DNA from: Pachypanchax playfairii
Lineage: Eukaryota; Chordata; Actinopteri; Cyprinodontiformes; Aplocheilidae
NCBI GenBank assembly: GCA_006937955.1
Contig: SSNP01000133.1
Coordinates: 1-64,000 of the forward strand
Direction of reading: 5' to 3'
DNA: 64,000 nucleotides
Below the pieces are notes generated by a model that was not told the origin of the DNA, did no database searches, and saw nothing but the letters and a program-made list of their open reading frames with translations. The stretch's first letter is position 1, and the number at the start of each line of letters is the position of its first letter. Made by a program: the position numbers and the translations under genes. Below are positions 14,038 to 26,956 of this stretch, piece by piece.

Positions 14038-14711
14038 TCATCCGTCTTTCCATCCATCTTCTACCATTCATCTAGGACCAGGTCAAAGGGTAACAGCTTA
14101 AGTAGAGCTGCCCAGACCTCTCAGCTGTAAGATATAACCTGTCCAGTCCTGGTTCTGTCCAGAGGTCTCCTGCTGGTGGGACACGTCGGGCACATCTCCA
14201 CTGGAGGGCGTCCAGAGGGAATCTATACCAGATCACCTCAACTAGCTCTTTTCAGTGTGCATGAGCAGCGATTCTATTCTGAATTTCTGTGGAAAGCTAA
14301 ACTCCTCAGTTTATTCACGAGAGAGACTTCAGACACTCTGCAGAAGAAGCTCATTTTAGCAGCTTGTGTTCTTGGTTTTACTCAGTTCCCGCTTCACCAA
14401 GATGAAGCGTCTGCATCTCCACCGACGCTGTTCCAATCTGTCTCCCTCTTTACGCTAAACTCACCCATTAACAAAATCCTGAGATACTTGGATTCCTCCA
14501 CCTAGTTCAGACGCTCTTTCCTGACTCAACATGGCAGTCCGAACCTTTTCTGTTTAAGAACCATGGTCTCAGATTTGGAGGTGCTGATCCTCATTGCAGC
14601 TGCTTCACACTGAGCGGCAAACTGTTCCAGTGTTTTCTGGAGTTGCCGGCTCGATGACGCCAGCAGGTGGAGATGTGATCTGAAGCCACCTCTAAACTGG
14701 AGACCCACCAC
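14038..14711 (-). mobile_element. Decayed Rex3-like (RTE clade) LINE, C-terminal reverse transcriptase and 3' end
   Basis: Minus-strand translation shows the characteristic order of the Rex3/RTE reverse transcriptase C-terminus, broken by stops and deletions. From 14711 downward there is an LASSSRQLQKTLEQFAAQCE-like block followed by MRISTSKSETMVL (ORF 14526-14711). A second block with ESKYLRILL (about 14390-14502) corresponds to the family's KYLGVLF motif, and a third with KMSFFCRVSEVSL (about 14260-14330) to the RRVAGVSL region. About 60 residues expected between the second and third blocks seem to be missing. Towards 14038 come the IPSGRPP and EVWAALLKLLP-like blocks and the TGGATGG-type 3' end. 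The copy is a dead, 5'-truncated LINE. Family features are recalled rather than searched. Confidence 0.85.
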
Positions 14712-16347
14712 TCTTTGGCTGCTTCTTCATCGCAGTGAGAACCGCATTACACAATTCTTTACTTAAAAAATGTTATGATTATTTTCCAGTGCCAATAGTG
14801 GCAACAGGAGCAGCTCGTTGTAGCCTGGGGTACTTCCTGCAGGAGTATCTGAATATTTCTGCTGGTGGAACCACGTCACATGAAACTGATTGCTGTGTAA
14901 AGATTTATAATAGCTGTTTTTAAGCAGCTGAGTTTGTTCATACCATCTACTACACATAATTTTAATAGTGTGAAACCTTTCAACCAATCCCACTTTAAAG
15001 ATTAAATAATTAGTTGCATAACTATTAAAAGGTTTTAGAATTATGTGCCTTGTGTTATCAGGAGTCATTGTATCAATATTCTAAAGGATTTTTTGTTTTA
15101 TTTTGCTAAAGATTGGCTGTCAGCCTATAAAGGACAACTTCATCAGTTGCAACTGTTATTTCTAAAAGCATGTTGGGTGTTCACAAGATGTTTCTTTGTA
15201 TAAAGTGATTAAAGCCAGTGTTCTAAATCCTCTTTGTGAATGCTCTTGGCACCACAGAATCAAAAAACAAAACAAAACAATAATTTTGAACATATCTTGT
15301 TCCAAACTATTGCCTGATTTGATAAATAAACCCTCATTTACATGATAAAGCACAATATTCACCTGACAGATCTGTAACATGAAAAGAATAATGACTCGTT
15401 TCTGTTTCAGTATTATCAAATAATTAACCAAATTAACATCATGACAGCTCAATATTTACAACAAGACCTTTGAAACAATCACTGTTTATTGAAAAACTCA
15501 TGTCAAAGCTTCCAACAGGATTATATTCTGATTTGTACTAGTATTCAGCTACAAAGCTTTTAATAGAATCACATAGTAAAGCTATAGGGATCTTTTAGGA
15601 ACAGCTGATTTATTTCACAGGTTGCATTACAAACACTGTTACATAGTGACCAGAGGAAATACTTAATTCCAGTAAACAGCTGCTAAAACCTTTGGAACAT
15701 CTTGCAAATGGGAATACAGGGTATACTGTAGAAGTCCTGCAGGCTGAAAACAAAGGCCTTATTGTTCTTAGACCTGGATATAAACATGGACTTTATAGTG
15801 AACTCAGAGAAACCGGCCTCATGAGGGAAAAACCAAGTCTTTGAGAAGGCCAGCCTCTAGAAATGTTTGATTTGCACTAAACGAAAAGCCAATATCTCAA
15901 CCGCTGTGTCCAGGTGGATGTTGGTCTGAGCCCGGCTTTGGACATTTATTACACCTTATACTCCTCACACACTTCCAGGCTGATCTGTCTACATCAAATA
16001 AAGCCCAAAATATATCCCTTCAAATTCTTAAGGGAAATAGCAGAACTAAGAAGGAGCAGGTTTAGCAGCTTTAACCTCCCTCCCACAGCACCACACGTCA
16101 CTTCTGTCCAGAGGAACCAGAGTTTCTTTGCTACCGACTTCACTTTTATTAAAAAAAATGGGGAGCAACTTGCAAAGCTGTCTTGTCTTTTTGTCCAACT
16201 TTTTGTCCTAAAGTGAACTACAATGTCAATGGTTTCATTCCCAGAGTGAATTTACTCTAACAAAAATGTACTGCTCTGGTTACACGTGTGCAGTTACGTG
16301 TCAAAAACATCTGTGAGTTGCAGAAAGTTGATGCAGGATGTGCTGCA
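14712..16347. other. No supported feature
   Basis: AT-rich sequence without a recognisable repeat or gene. Open frames of about 100 codons at 14763-15068 (minus) and 15914-16216 (plus) show no domain, and I regard them as chance frames. Confidence 0.45.
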
Positions 16348-16828
16348 TTAAAGCAGAACTAAGTAAGTTTTGCTCTCGCTCTCCCCCTACTGGTCCCCTG
16401 TGAAAGCTCACTGTCGTAACGTTCCCCCGCCGCCGCCGCAGACCCCCCCCACCCCCTCCACCCCGCCGCCGCCCCCCCAACAACGCGCAGAGAACGCTTT
16501 TGCAAGAAGAAAGAAAAACAAAACCAAGAAAATGTCTCGACAGGTGAGTATTATTGTCATCTTTGCGCTCCTAAGGGTGGCGTTGCTAACAACAGCAAGG
16601 GCTTCATGCTTGTATTTATGTACGTGAGTGTGAGTGCCGTAAAGCAGGTTTGTTCTCGCGAGATTAGTCGGGTCCGATCCACTGAAAGTTGCAAGTGCTG
16701 CTTTCAGGACACAGACCCTGGAGGGAGGGGAGGGACCCACGAATCACCCCGCCAAGTCCTTGTTTACCCCCACAGGGACTCTAGAAAACATTTATTGAGG
16801 TGAAAAAACTTACTTAGTTCTGCTTTAA
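16348..16828 (+). mobile_element. TTAA-bounded non-autonomous DNA transposon (481 bp) with a mini first exon
   Basis: The ends are perfect 24-bp inverted repeats. The left end starts TTAAAGCAGAACTAAGTAAG and the right end gives the same string on the minus strand. The outermost TTAA at each end may be the target duplicate, as in the piggyBac and Kolobok superfamilies. Inside is a GC-rich block of CCG/CCC runs (about 16425-16490), then an ATG at 16532. That ATG opens a four-codon exon (M-S-R-Q) followed directly by GTGAGT, a consensus splice donor, at 16544. I infer a deletion derivative that keeps the promoter and first exon of a larger transposon. The superfamily is uncertain. Long antisense Gly-rich frames across the CCG runs are artefacts of composition. 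Confidence 0.85.
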
Positions 16829-19317
16829 AGCATGCATCAGAATGAAGGAGAAAGATGATTTGGGTGTGTAATGGATTCTCTTGGATTTCGTCACTTGTAT
16901 GTATTGGTTGAAACAGAGAACCAGACGTTCAGTGAATTAGAACACCAATTGATGAAAGAAGTCAGAGACTGGATCCAACTAAAAGATGAACAACAATCAC
17001 TGTCCCAAACCAGAGCCTATATGTGTGTGTGTGTGTATTTTTTTTTTACATCTTAGGCAGCAATTGATGCTGTAAGCTAGCTGAGGAATACTTCCCTGAC
17101 TCACATAGTTCCAGCTGTGCCTTATTCAACACTCATAGCTCATTTGTTACTGAGCACATTTATCCCTTTAAAACCACATCATCCAAATTGACAGATTTCA
17201 GCAGGGCATCGCTTCAGACCAGTCATGAATGAGACGGTTTTAACAGTTGCCAGGTCTTATTTCAATTCAAAGTGCATCTAGTAGGTGTTAAAATGAGCTG
17301 AAAATATCTTTTATTTTATTACAATGAAAACAAAAAACCAAAAGCACTCAAACTGTTGAATTCACAATGAAGAAAATTGATTTCTTGCGACATAAAGACA
17401 TGATGTTGTTTCAAGTCAACATGTTCAGGTCAAAAAAATTTGTTGAGGTTGATTTAAGATCAATTACATGTATTTTGCTAGTTTTTTACCAATATAAATT
17501 ATACAGAGTCAATAAAATTGCTGGAACTATAGTCCAAGTAAACACTTTAAATGAAACCTAATAAATTATGTTGAAACTGATTAAATGTATTACATAAAGC
17601 TAAAGAATAACAATGCTCCAAGAAAAAAAATTGGAAATGATTTGATAACCATGCTAAATAAACTAAATAACTAACCTGCAGTCAAACCTACATGACGACA
17701 GAAACAACAAAAACAGAAGTTCCTTCAATTCATGGCTGCAGACACCTTGTATATGACACGCTGGCAGACTCAGTCCTATCATACTCAACATGTCACGAGC
17801 TTGTTTAATGAGTCATCGTCTACCATTAAGCTCGGAAGAAAAGGTCCTATTGTTTCAGAATGCACCTGAATAAAGCCTGCATGTCACAGCCTCTTCTAGC
17901 TAACCTTCATTTCAAGTAGACACCTCTCTATTGTTTAAGAATGGTTGAAGTGCTGCTAAGATTAAGCCATTAAATCACTTAATTAGTGGTTAATTAAAAA
18001 ATTAAAGATTTTTCCTGCTGAGGTCAAAAGATACAAATATAAGAAGATAAATCATCACCTTGATCTTGGGGTAAAATTACATAAATCATTGCAGTTTGAT
18101 TATTTAGATTGTACTTTAATGACCTGAGTTTAAAAAAAAAACAGATTTTATTCCGTGGTTTTTAGATTTAGCACATGTGTATTTTTAATGGCTGGTAAAG
18201 GCACCATTTATATTGTTTTCTCTCTCAGACCTGGAGCGACATGTGTCTGCTTTCAGCTTCCAGGATTTAAGACTGCTCTGAAACAAAGCTTAGATTATTT
18301 TACGATGCTTTATTTTCTAAAATGTGCCTTGAGTTAAAGAAGCATCATGAATATGTCCAAGTTTACCTTTGGAAAGTGGGAACATATGGACGAGTGCAGT
18401 TTTCTTCACTGGCCAGCAGGCTTAGCTTAAATTTCCTGCATCTGTTGGTGAACTGCAACTGTGAGCAGAGAGGAAACTCCGTGTCACCAGAAAAAGTTTT
18501 CTTTTTGTTGTGGCCTGGGGTTGAGTATCTCCAGAAACTATACAGACAGGGAGCAGTTTTCTAACACCTGCTGGGAAGAAGATGAGCCAGAGCGGATTGG
18601 ATCATAACAACCAAAGTCAGAAACTAAGAAACTCCATCAAATCCAACTTTACTGTCAGGAGGAAGATTCCTGACTAAAAAACTAAACAAAAACATCAGCT
18701 GATTAGATGTACTAGAGCACCATGAAGCAAAACATGAAAGTAACAAGAACATGTAATAACCAGGCAAATTAGATTGAAATTCTACAAAGAGAACATGTTG
18801 AGGATTTCACAGATCAAGCATGTAAAGAGCCTCTTGCTTTGCAAATGAAAAGACGTTGTGAGAAGTCAGTCTTACAGTAGAGGAGACAACAAGTAACAAG
18901 CAGTGGAGAATCATGTTGCACGATTATGCATGTTCACGAGCACACTGGCAGGTTTCTGAGTAAGACCCAGGCGGTGGGATGAAGCCAGGAAGTGGTGCCA
19001 TCATCATTTCTGTATCTGTCTCTTTGACCCCTGTGGGGCCACAGATAGAGCTCCTTTCTTGGTAAAATACATGAAAATATGATCCTGTTTAACAATGAAG
19101 GGAGTTGTCTGAGAAAGCTGTTCCTTTTGCAGTAAAAGCATCAGCCACATTTTAGTTATTTACTGGAGGAGATTCATTTTAAACTTCTGCATTTCAATTA
19201 TAGAAAACTACTTCTAATTTACTACATTTTGCTCCACTTGGACTTTTTTCATGGCTTGAAGCGAGTCAGACTGTCTCAATGGTAGAGAAACTATTTTATA
19301 ATGTATAAGACGGGCAT
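16829..19317. other. No supported gene; one TG/T tract
   Basis: Nothing recognisable except a short (TG)7 followed by T10 at 17022-17047. Open frames here are under 90 codons and look random. Confidence 0.45.
17022..17047. repeat. (TG)7 followed by T10
   Basis: Simple dinucleotide run passing, through one A, into a T10 homopolymer. No associated element. Confidence 0.9.
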
Positions 19318-19430
19318 GTTTGCAGGAAACATGTCCAGGGTGAGACCCCGCCTCTCGCCCAATGAGCACTGGAGAAAGGCAGTAACGACCCTGAGCAGGA
19401 ACAAGCAGGTATAGAAAGTGGATAGATGTT
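19318..19430 (-). repeat. Fragment of a common fish interspersed repeat (GCGAGAGGCGGGG family)
   Basis: On the minus strand the segment reads through GGGCGAGAGGCGGGGTCTCA. On the plus strand it ends in GGTATAGAAAGTGGATAGAT. Both are hallmarks I recognise from a ubiquitous teleost repeat whose full copies run from a GGATGGA-type end to a CATGCAAACTC-type end. The copy at 32455-32740 shares the GGGCGAGAGGCGGGG core in the opposite orientation. Only about 110 bp remain here. The class of the parent element is not clear to me. Confidence 0.65.
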
Positions 19431-21804
19431 TGCAGGGACCCAGTTTGCTTTAGTGACCTACAGACCGAAGCCCTATTAGCTCCCAGGGTGTTTTTCTGCA
19501 GCTGACCCTCTGCTTTGACCTTCCAACAGAAATGGAATTTCTCAGCAGGGATCACTAAAGCATGTAATTCATTCATTAATCCTTCTCGCTACTGATTAAA
19601 AATTTGTGCATGTGACTGATAAGTGGGTTAAATATGCATGTATCACAAATTCAATGAAAACAGACCAGCAACTTTAAGCAAGTAGGAAAATGTAATAACA
19701 CCTTGCGTTTTGTCTTTTATTTCAGACATCACTTATCAAACTGTGACATTTACTGTTAATTTTCTTTTGAATTTAAGCTTAAATACAGAACAAAAAAATA
19801 AACTATTGTATTTTCATTTGAAATGCACCAATCATGGGGTGATCTCAGTCAGAGGATTTTTAACCCTAAGCACTAACCAATGACAATCAGACACTCAAAT
19901 ATCTTCCTTTTCTTATGTCTTTGAACGTAGCATAACTAGATAAGTAACATGTCTTCAGTGTGGAAATTTATACACATTAAAGACTCGACTATGTCAAAAG
20001 TCTGTCAGGTGTTGAAAAAAAAACAGAAGTACAAGAGATGTAAGAATCTACAAAGGAAAACTGATTTTCTGCAGATTTTACTGCTCAGTAACAAATAAAC
20101 TGAGCTTTTCGATTTCAGCTCCAGCTGCTACATGAACAAGTGACATATTTCAGTCCAGCTTTCTGAATCAGACCAATAATCTGCAAACAGGTAAACAAAT
20201 AAAGATCTAATGATTTAAATGCTATAATTATCAAAGTATAATTATTTAACAATCTAAAACACCTAAAAGTAAATCTGTTTTCTTTTTCTCCAACACAAAT
20301 AAAATGAAACAAAAAACAGTAAAATAATTGGAAAACATATGCTACTAATGACTGCTCTTACAGACAAATTAATCAAAATCTGAACCATCAGTTCAAAGTT
20401 TTACGAAAATTAAAAATCAGAATTAGACATTAAAGAAAAACTCATTACCAGCTCTCACATATAAACTGTTCACATTTTAGTGTTAAACATTTTCTTTGGC
20501 TTGTAGTTAAACAGACTGTATAACATGTATTAAATACACAGATTTCACTTTCACAGTATTATAATGGCTAAACTCATGAACTAAGCTTGAATCATTTCAC
20601 TTTAATTGTACATCATAAAATATCTCTAAAAGAACCATTTTTCCTTTCCTTTGATGATTGAATGTATTGAACCAGTGTGCAGAAAGAACAACTAATCAGA
20701 AAAGGCATGAGGTCAGAACAAGCTCAGGCTTCACTGTAAACCTACTGAAATGAGCTCTAGCTTAAAAAACTGCAGCCCAGCTTCTTCTTCTCCAATCTAA
20801 AGCACGTTAGTTTCTCCAAGAAGTGGCTCATCATCACTTAACATGAGTTATTGTTGTTAACTTACTCCCCAAAAAGACTGACATCAATAACCTCCACCCT
20901 CCTGGCTCCATAATTGTAATGACTTTGCGACAAACGACACGTCACTGCTTTTAATTTAATTAACTTCCATCTTTGTTGCCTTAATTGTTTGTGACAAGAC
21001 GTTGGGCGAGACATGGACGAGGAGGGTGATGGGGTAAATGATATGGTGATGAGTAATTAATGTGTTTCCTAATGGAAGTGGAAGCTGCTGGATTATATAC
21101 GGATCAGCAGCACTCAGTTAGACAAAGTTATCCCTGACTGAACGGATGAAGAGATTCCCTCTGCCTCCTGTGTTTTCTTCAATAAGCCTATTTGCACTTT
21201 GTGTTAAAGGACGGGATGAAATATAAGATTTGTTTATGTCTTAATAGCTTTTTAGATGTTCAGACCTGAGCCTCTGTGATGTTGTAGGCAGTAACGAAGT
21301 CAGCTGAGCTCCTCCAACTGGCTTATTTGTGATAACCCAGGAGACGGTGAGCTCTGAGGGGATGGAGCAGGTTTAGTCGACACCATTTGCCTTTTGTTTA
21401 ATTACAGCCTCTTATCCACAAACGAAAAAGCTTTGAAAAACCTAAATAGCACATTTTTCTTTAATCAATGTGACTATAGCACCCCAATCAATTTAACATA
21501 CTTCTCTAAGAAGCAAATCCATTTTACTATGAAAACCAAGGGAAGGCATTCATCAAATATGCAGTCTGTCTGAGAGCTATTCAGATGATTGGTTTGGTGT
21601 TTAGTCAGGAGAAAGTGATTCTAATTTAAACTGTCTGACGTGTTTCACTGCTTACCAGAGCAAACACTACTCTGAGAGGTGATGCTGTACAAGGAAAATC
21701 CACACAAGCATCCTGATATTATCTGAAAATATTGTGAAAAATGCTTCTTCCAAACATCCAACAAACAAACATCAACTTTTTTATAAAGCACAGTGACTTC
21801 AGAA
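19431..21804. other. No supported gene; contains a candidate conserved non-coding stretch
   Basis: No repeat or exon was recognised. The part at about 20880-21110 is less AT-biased, free of obvious repeats and carries several TTAATT/TAATTAA homeodomain-type motifs. It is discussed as a finding; conservation itself cannot be seen from one sequence. Confidence 0.4.
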
Positions 21805-22582
21805 TTAAAGGAACTTAAGGCAGCTTTACAAAATCTGACTCAGTGCTGCCGCGACAGGCGCTGTGGCTAACTGCAGCCACCAGCCAAGCCGGCACGGGAG
21901 CGCGCACAGACACTTTACAGACTGTTCGTCTTCACAGCACTGCACCGGGGAGGCTAACATACTTCACGTCAGGTCTCTCCACTCTGTTATTTGATTTGAT
22001 CTCATCATTTTCATACTGTATCAGGCTCTAAACACGACCTATAATGTTTTCTCACCTGGTCACAAGGAAATGAGCCATGTCAGCATCCGTTTTCACTCCC
22101 AAATGCAGCTGAAGTTCCCTCCATGAACCGAACGCATATCCAATATTTATGAGGGTGCCTGCCCGGCTTCGGTCATATTTTTTTTTAGACTCACGAGATG
22201 CCGCTGATAAAGTCTTTTTTTTCTTCGTGGTGCCACTTTTTTGGGGGGTGAGAGTGGATGCAGGTCGTTTGATGGCTGCAGAAACATCCATAAGTATACC
22301 TTCAGTGTTTGAATCCAAGTCCACGGCGGCCATGTACTTCCTGTTCAAGAGCTGTCGGCAACACGCATGCAGCGTCAATTTACGTCACATCCCTACAACT
22401 GCGCGGGAAATTCGGACGTCGAACTGCAGCGCATTATGTAGCACACAGCGTTTCCAAGGCAACAGACATATATGCGGATGGCCTCGTTATTTTGGGTTTT
22501 TAATGCTTCATGACCCATTAGCATTGAATAAACTGGAAATGCATGTGTAGTTTTTCACAAATCTTGCCTTATGTCCCTTTAA
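21805..22582 (-). mobile_element. TTAA-bounded DNA transposon remnant (778 bp) with a retained first coding exon
   Basis: The termini are inverted repeats starting TTAAAGGAACTTAAGGCA on the left and, read inward, TTAAAGGGACATAAGGCA on the right. They differ at two of 18 positions, with TTAA outermost. The minus strand carries a coding exon (22056-22333) followed by a consensus donor GTGAGA. The rest of the element is non-coding and carries a GC-rich, CpG-containing segment near the right end (about 22330-22480) that looks like the element's promoter. I infer an internally deleted copy of a larger autonomous transposon. TTAA ends point to a piggyBac- or Kolobok-type superfamily, but the protein fragment alone does not settle it. 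Confidence 0.8.
22056..22333 (-). pseudogene. First coding exon of a transposon-encoded protein, rest of gene missing
   Basis: The chosen start is the ATG at 22333, whose context (GTACATGG) is better than that of the in-frame ATG at 22378. It gives about 92 codons: an acidic N-terminus, a K-rich stretch (TTKKKKTL, residues 36-43), then SRESKKKYDRSRAGTLINIG and a block WRELQLHLGVKTDADMAHFL. The pattern R-x-x-x-x-N-I-G...WREL...G-x-K-T-D-A-x-x-A-x-F-L is one I recognise from uncharacterised fish proteins encoded by DNA transposons. It may act in DNA binding, but that is inference. The reading ends ACCAG|GTGAGA, a canonical splice donor. No downstream exon is present before the element ends, so this is not a complete gene. 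In genomic reading the frame stops at TGA overlapping the donor. Confidence 0.6.
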
Positions 22583-25500
22583 GCTATTAACTTGGATTAA
22601 CACCATTTTCATGTATAAACTGTAAAGAGAAATGTTAAAGCTACTGCCACTGGTTCATCAGGATCACCATGGTAACCACACACACTCATGTCTAACTCTG
22701 ACTGTACTCTTCATAAAACATGTGTCTGCAGTGCTCTAGAATGGAAATATGTGAAAATTCAAATGACCCTTCAGTTCCAGTTTTGAAAAGTCTGAGCTCA
22801 GACACAATGGAAGCTGACCAGACTCGGAATGTGTGAAGTCTGAATGAGTCCTGGGCTGCTTGATGCAAGCCCCACCCACCAAGGACTCTATTGCAGCTGC
22901 TTGATGGTCACATCTGGAAGTAACTGGCCATTAGGTTGACCCCTGCAGTTTATTTGTACTCAGCTCTGGACAAACTGGCACCGAATTTCAAACAGCCAGT
23001 TTACTTGCCTTTTCAGTTCCTGGGTTCAGCATATTTCTCAGTCCAATTCTGCCTAACCATTGTGACAAGTTGAGATATGACACCATCACAATCAGATAAA
23101 CACAATCCTCAAACGCCATCTTTAATTAAAAACCATTACAGATATAAAAAATCCAGTCGAGTCACGCTAACTTCAGCATTTCACGACTCATTTGAACAAT
23201 GAATCTTTTCTATTGTGAAATCAGATTATTGTGATTGAGGGAAACGTCCACAGATTTTTGTTTTCAAGTCACAGCACACTATTCCAATTGAGCAGCACAT
23301 TTTGCATGTGATTTACCTTTGCATGTGTTTTTTAAACTGCAGGAGAAGTAAACAGAAAACCAGGACTGAAACGTTGAATATTAAAAGGTGCTTCAGTGCT
23401 TATGAAGAGGCAACCTTAATAAAAAAGGAACAAGAAGAAGCTATAGTTTAGTGGGGAACATCTGGAAATCCTTATTTCTATTTAAGGTCCTTTTCTCAGA
23501 AAACAACTGACAAAAAACAGCTCAGGCAAAAACCAAAAGGAAGAGGTCAGTAAAATAAAAAAATATATACTGTTGTTTTGAATTCAGCTCAATCTTCATC
23601 TGCCTTTTCATGTTTCCACCTTATTCATTTCAAAGAATGTAATACTGTCTGCCGTAAAAATGAACTACATGCATGATTTAACAGTGAAAGAATAAAGTAA
23701 TCTTGCAGACAAAAAGCCACTCAGAAGAAGTGGCTTTACATGAACAAAGTAATGTTCCCGTAAAACAGAAAAGAGATTTTTTGTATAATATTACCAGTAA
23801 TTGAATGGTATTGTGCTCTATCATATATTTTTAATTCAATAATACCAGCTCATGGTTAACATATAGTCTCTTTAGCTCATATTTATAACAAAACGTTTTA
23901 CTGGAACAAAAAGACTGCGACAAGAACAATATATAGATAAATTCAAGCTTTACTGATGCAGTAACATTTAAATCAATAGTACAACGTTCTTCAGAGGATA
24001 ATATAGTTGATGAGATTAAGATAAATCAGATAAAATAATCCAAATATTAGCCGAAACCCGATTTTCCAGAACAAAAAGTGTAAAACAGGTCATTAAATTC
24101 TCTTAAGAAGTATTCTGTCATCCACATATTGGATTTCACACAAGATACAAACAAGTGACGTCATTCATTTTGTGCTCTGTGGTTTAACCCCATGATCCTG
24201 TATTAAGTTGAAACTTTGCATTGTGAGTTTATTTCTCTTTAGCAGATATTTATGATAATGACAGCAAGGCTGACTCACGTAGTGCCTGAAATCTGGCACC
24301 AGAGAAGAAACATCGTGCTCCAGTACACAGACCAGAATCAAAGTTTCATCATCTCGTTATATTCGGACATCGTTACCACTGATGTTCCTTTGCTGTAATA
24401 CAACAAGTGATTTTCCTTTTGAAGGATCATCAGCTAATACTTGTGATAAGGTCCTGAATTCTATAAATAGATACGGTCTACTCTTTTAATATGACACTGG
24501 TTCCTTCTCCTAAGACGTAATAAGACAACAGACAGGACTTAAGGATAACAAGGTCGGCCGCAGGTAGAAAGCTGAGATAACGAGGTTCCTGACAGACAGT
24601 CGAGGTAGGAAACCTGGAGCTCCCCTCTCATTACTAGTCTCTCACCCTTCGGTTCTTAAGCAAACTGTGTTTGCTCTGTGTCGAGAATATGTCTGAGTGC
24701 GAGCGGTGACATCTTCTCGACAATGAGCCGAGGACGCCTGGAGCTTGTTTTTACATTTTGATGTCAGGATCGGATTGGAGCAGGTCGAGCTGACAGCTGA
24801 GCTTTTTAGGATAAAATGTTATCGACTTGTGTATAGATTTGTGGATTACAAACAGTGTGATCACCATTGTTTGTGTAGAAAACGGAGACGAACAGATTCA
24901 TGAATTGTCTAAACAAACTGGATTTTATTGAAGTAAAAATCATAATGTGGACAGTTTGTTCCTGTGTGGGTGAAGAACAAACATTTAGACTACTTTTTCA
25001 ATTTCTACAACCATTAACTTGTTTGTTCAGCTTTACAACTTCCCACAAACTGTTGTTTTGAATAAACCTGTTGTTTTATTTGATGAAAAGGTGGAAAAAG
25101 GACACAAAACGTTTGGGGAGCAACTGAATGAAAAGTTGCAGGTTTAATCAGGAAAAGCAGAATATGAGCTGGAGTCACTAATCTGATTTGTAAAGATCCT
25201 CTTCAATAACAGATGATGCCATTAAGAGTTCTACTACTCATTTAGTCTATATTTATAATAACAGAATTTTATGCAGATCTGGAATATTACAAATGCAAAT
25301 ATGAGTTTCTTGGTGAACGACTGCAGAGAAAAATCCCCTTTATTGATTTTCTAAATAAAAAAAAATTGTTTTTGTGCTATAAAAGAACATAAAAAGAAGC
25401 CTGATGGATTTTAGAAACATTCTTTAGTCAAACGAGGGCAGAATAAATAATCAGCAGCTTACCTTGAACCTGATGTCTGCAGCAGTGTAAGTACTGACAG

Positions 25501-26241
25501 TGAAACAAGTTAGGATAGAGTGTTGACATGGAGCTGCATGAGAGCAAAAAGTGTTGGGTCAATAAGTTTTACAAAAAGCACAACGAACACCTGGAAACAT
25601 CAAAACACTGGCTGACAAGTTGACTCCAACTCAGGTAAAGTTTGCAAGAGGAGGAATGTTCCGGCTTGAAAACAAAACAACAGTGACTGACAAAAAAGTG
25701 AAAAGAAAAAATCTATTTTTTCAGAACGAAATGTAACTGGAGCAAATATTGTATCTAATGTTTAAGTTTATTTAAGAATTCATGAAGTATTTAGTATCAG
25801 CACTTTACCGTTACTGTTCTATGTAATAAAGATGTTGTTATATTACACATGGACGTTTCCCGTGATTCACACATCAAAAACCACCTTCAGACCGGTGAGA
25901 TGACAGATCAGTGTATAACAGCAGAAATTACTCTGCAGTATCTGGATTCTGAGCAAAAACCAACAACTTCAATAGTCAGAGTCTAAATTAGTTTGATTCA
26001 GTTGCACTTTCTCTTGATGCAAATGTAAATCCTGTGTAGAATTATACATACAGTAATAAACGGTTAATAAATGTTTGCATAAAAATGTTTACAGTGTTCA
26101 AAATACAACAAATAATATAAAATATTTTCACCTGTTACCTGAACTTCATCAACATATTAATTTGTGCTAAATAATTTTCACCTATTTGAAAATATAAATT
26201 CAGTTTTGTCTTCTACAACATCTCAGAGATACACTATCAGC
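22583..26241. other. No supported feature
   Basis: AT-rich sequence without a repeat or exon that I recognise. No open frame in this stretch reaches a length worth reporting, which by itself argues against large exons here. Confidence 0.5.
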
Positions 26242-26810
26242 TTAAAGAGGCCCTTCCGTTAAAAACATTTTTTCTGAGGTTTCTATTGAATATTTTAGCT
26301 CCACAGGTGTTCTTACCTTCATAGTGGGTGTGAAAACAGGTCAACAATTTTTCTTTCAGCTTTAATCTCTCAAACTACACAGGTGGTGATAAAACCCGAG
26401 TTCTCCCGAGTCCGAACAGCCTGTATCTGTTTCGTCACAACTCCTTTGCTGATTAGTATTCATCAGCTCCCGCAGTTGAAACCACACCTAGCATGCTGAT
26501 GGCTAAAAGTTGCAGGATAAGACGTAGCAAACCGGAAGAGACTCGGTGCGCTGTTGCCATGCACAGCGGGGCAGGAAACAGGAAGCCTTGCTCTAGGCTA
26601 GTTTGTTAGCCAATCTGAGTCCAGTAAATGTGCATAATGAATATTAATGAGATCCAGCCCGAAGTCTGACAAATCTTGATGCAGACAGATTGAAAGGTCT
26701 GTTAATCAGTGTTTCCTAATGTTTTTTAGATATAAAATGTTTCATATTACAGGTTAATACTTCAGAAATAACCACAAAGTCATGAAATTTGTATGAAATG
26801 GCCTCTTTAA
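26242..26810. mobile_element. TTAA-bounded MITE-like element (569 bp)
   Basis: The left end reads TTAAAGAGGCC and the right end GGCCTCTTTAA, a perfect 11-bp inverted repeat with TTAA outermost, as in the elements at 16348, 21805 and 49821. The body is non-coding with a moderately GC-rich, CpG-containing middle (about 26390-26600) against AT-rich flanks, the usual look of a fish miniature DNA transposon. No credible transposase exon was seen. Orientation cannot be assigned. The TIR is short, so the exact superfamily is open. Confidence 0.7.
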
Positions 26811-26956
26811 AGCATTTCATTTGGATTCCATTACAATCTGTGTGATGTGTTAAAATTATCAACATCTTCTTTACATGAGATATTTTGATCTGAACCAGGA
26901 TTGACAGCGATTTTTAAATATTAAATAATTATTAACATATGCAAATTCAAATAACT

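Noticed and set aside
14176..14505. 109-codon plus-strand frame
   Set aside because: It is antisense to the Rex3-like LINE remnant, whose minus-strand motifs explain the sequence.
16301..16740. Gly-rich and Pro-rich overlapping frames (minus 110 codons, plus 85 codons)
   Set aside because: They arise from CCG/CCC runs inside the TTAA element and have no start context or domain of their own.
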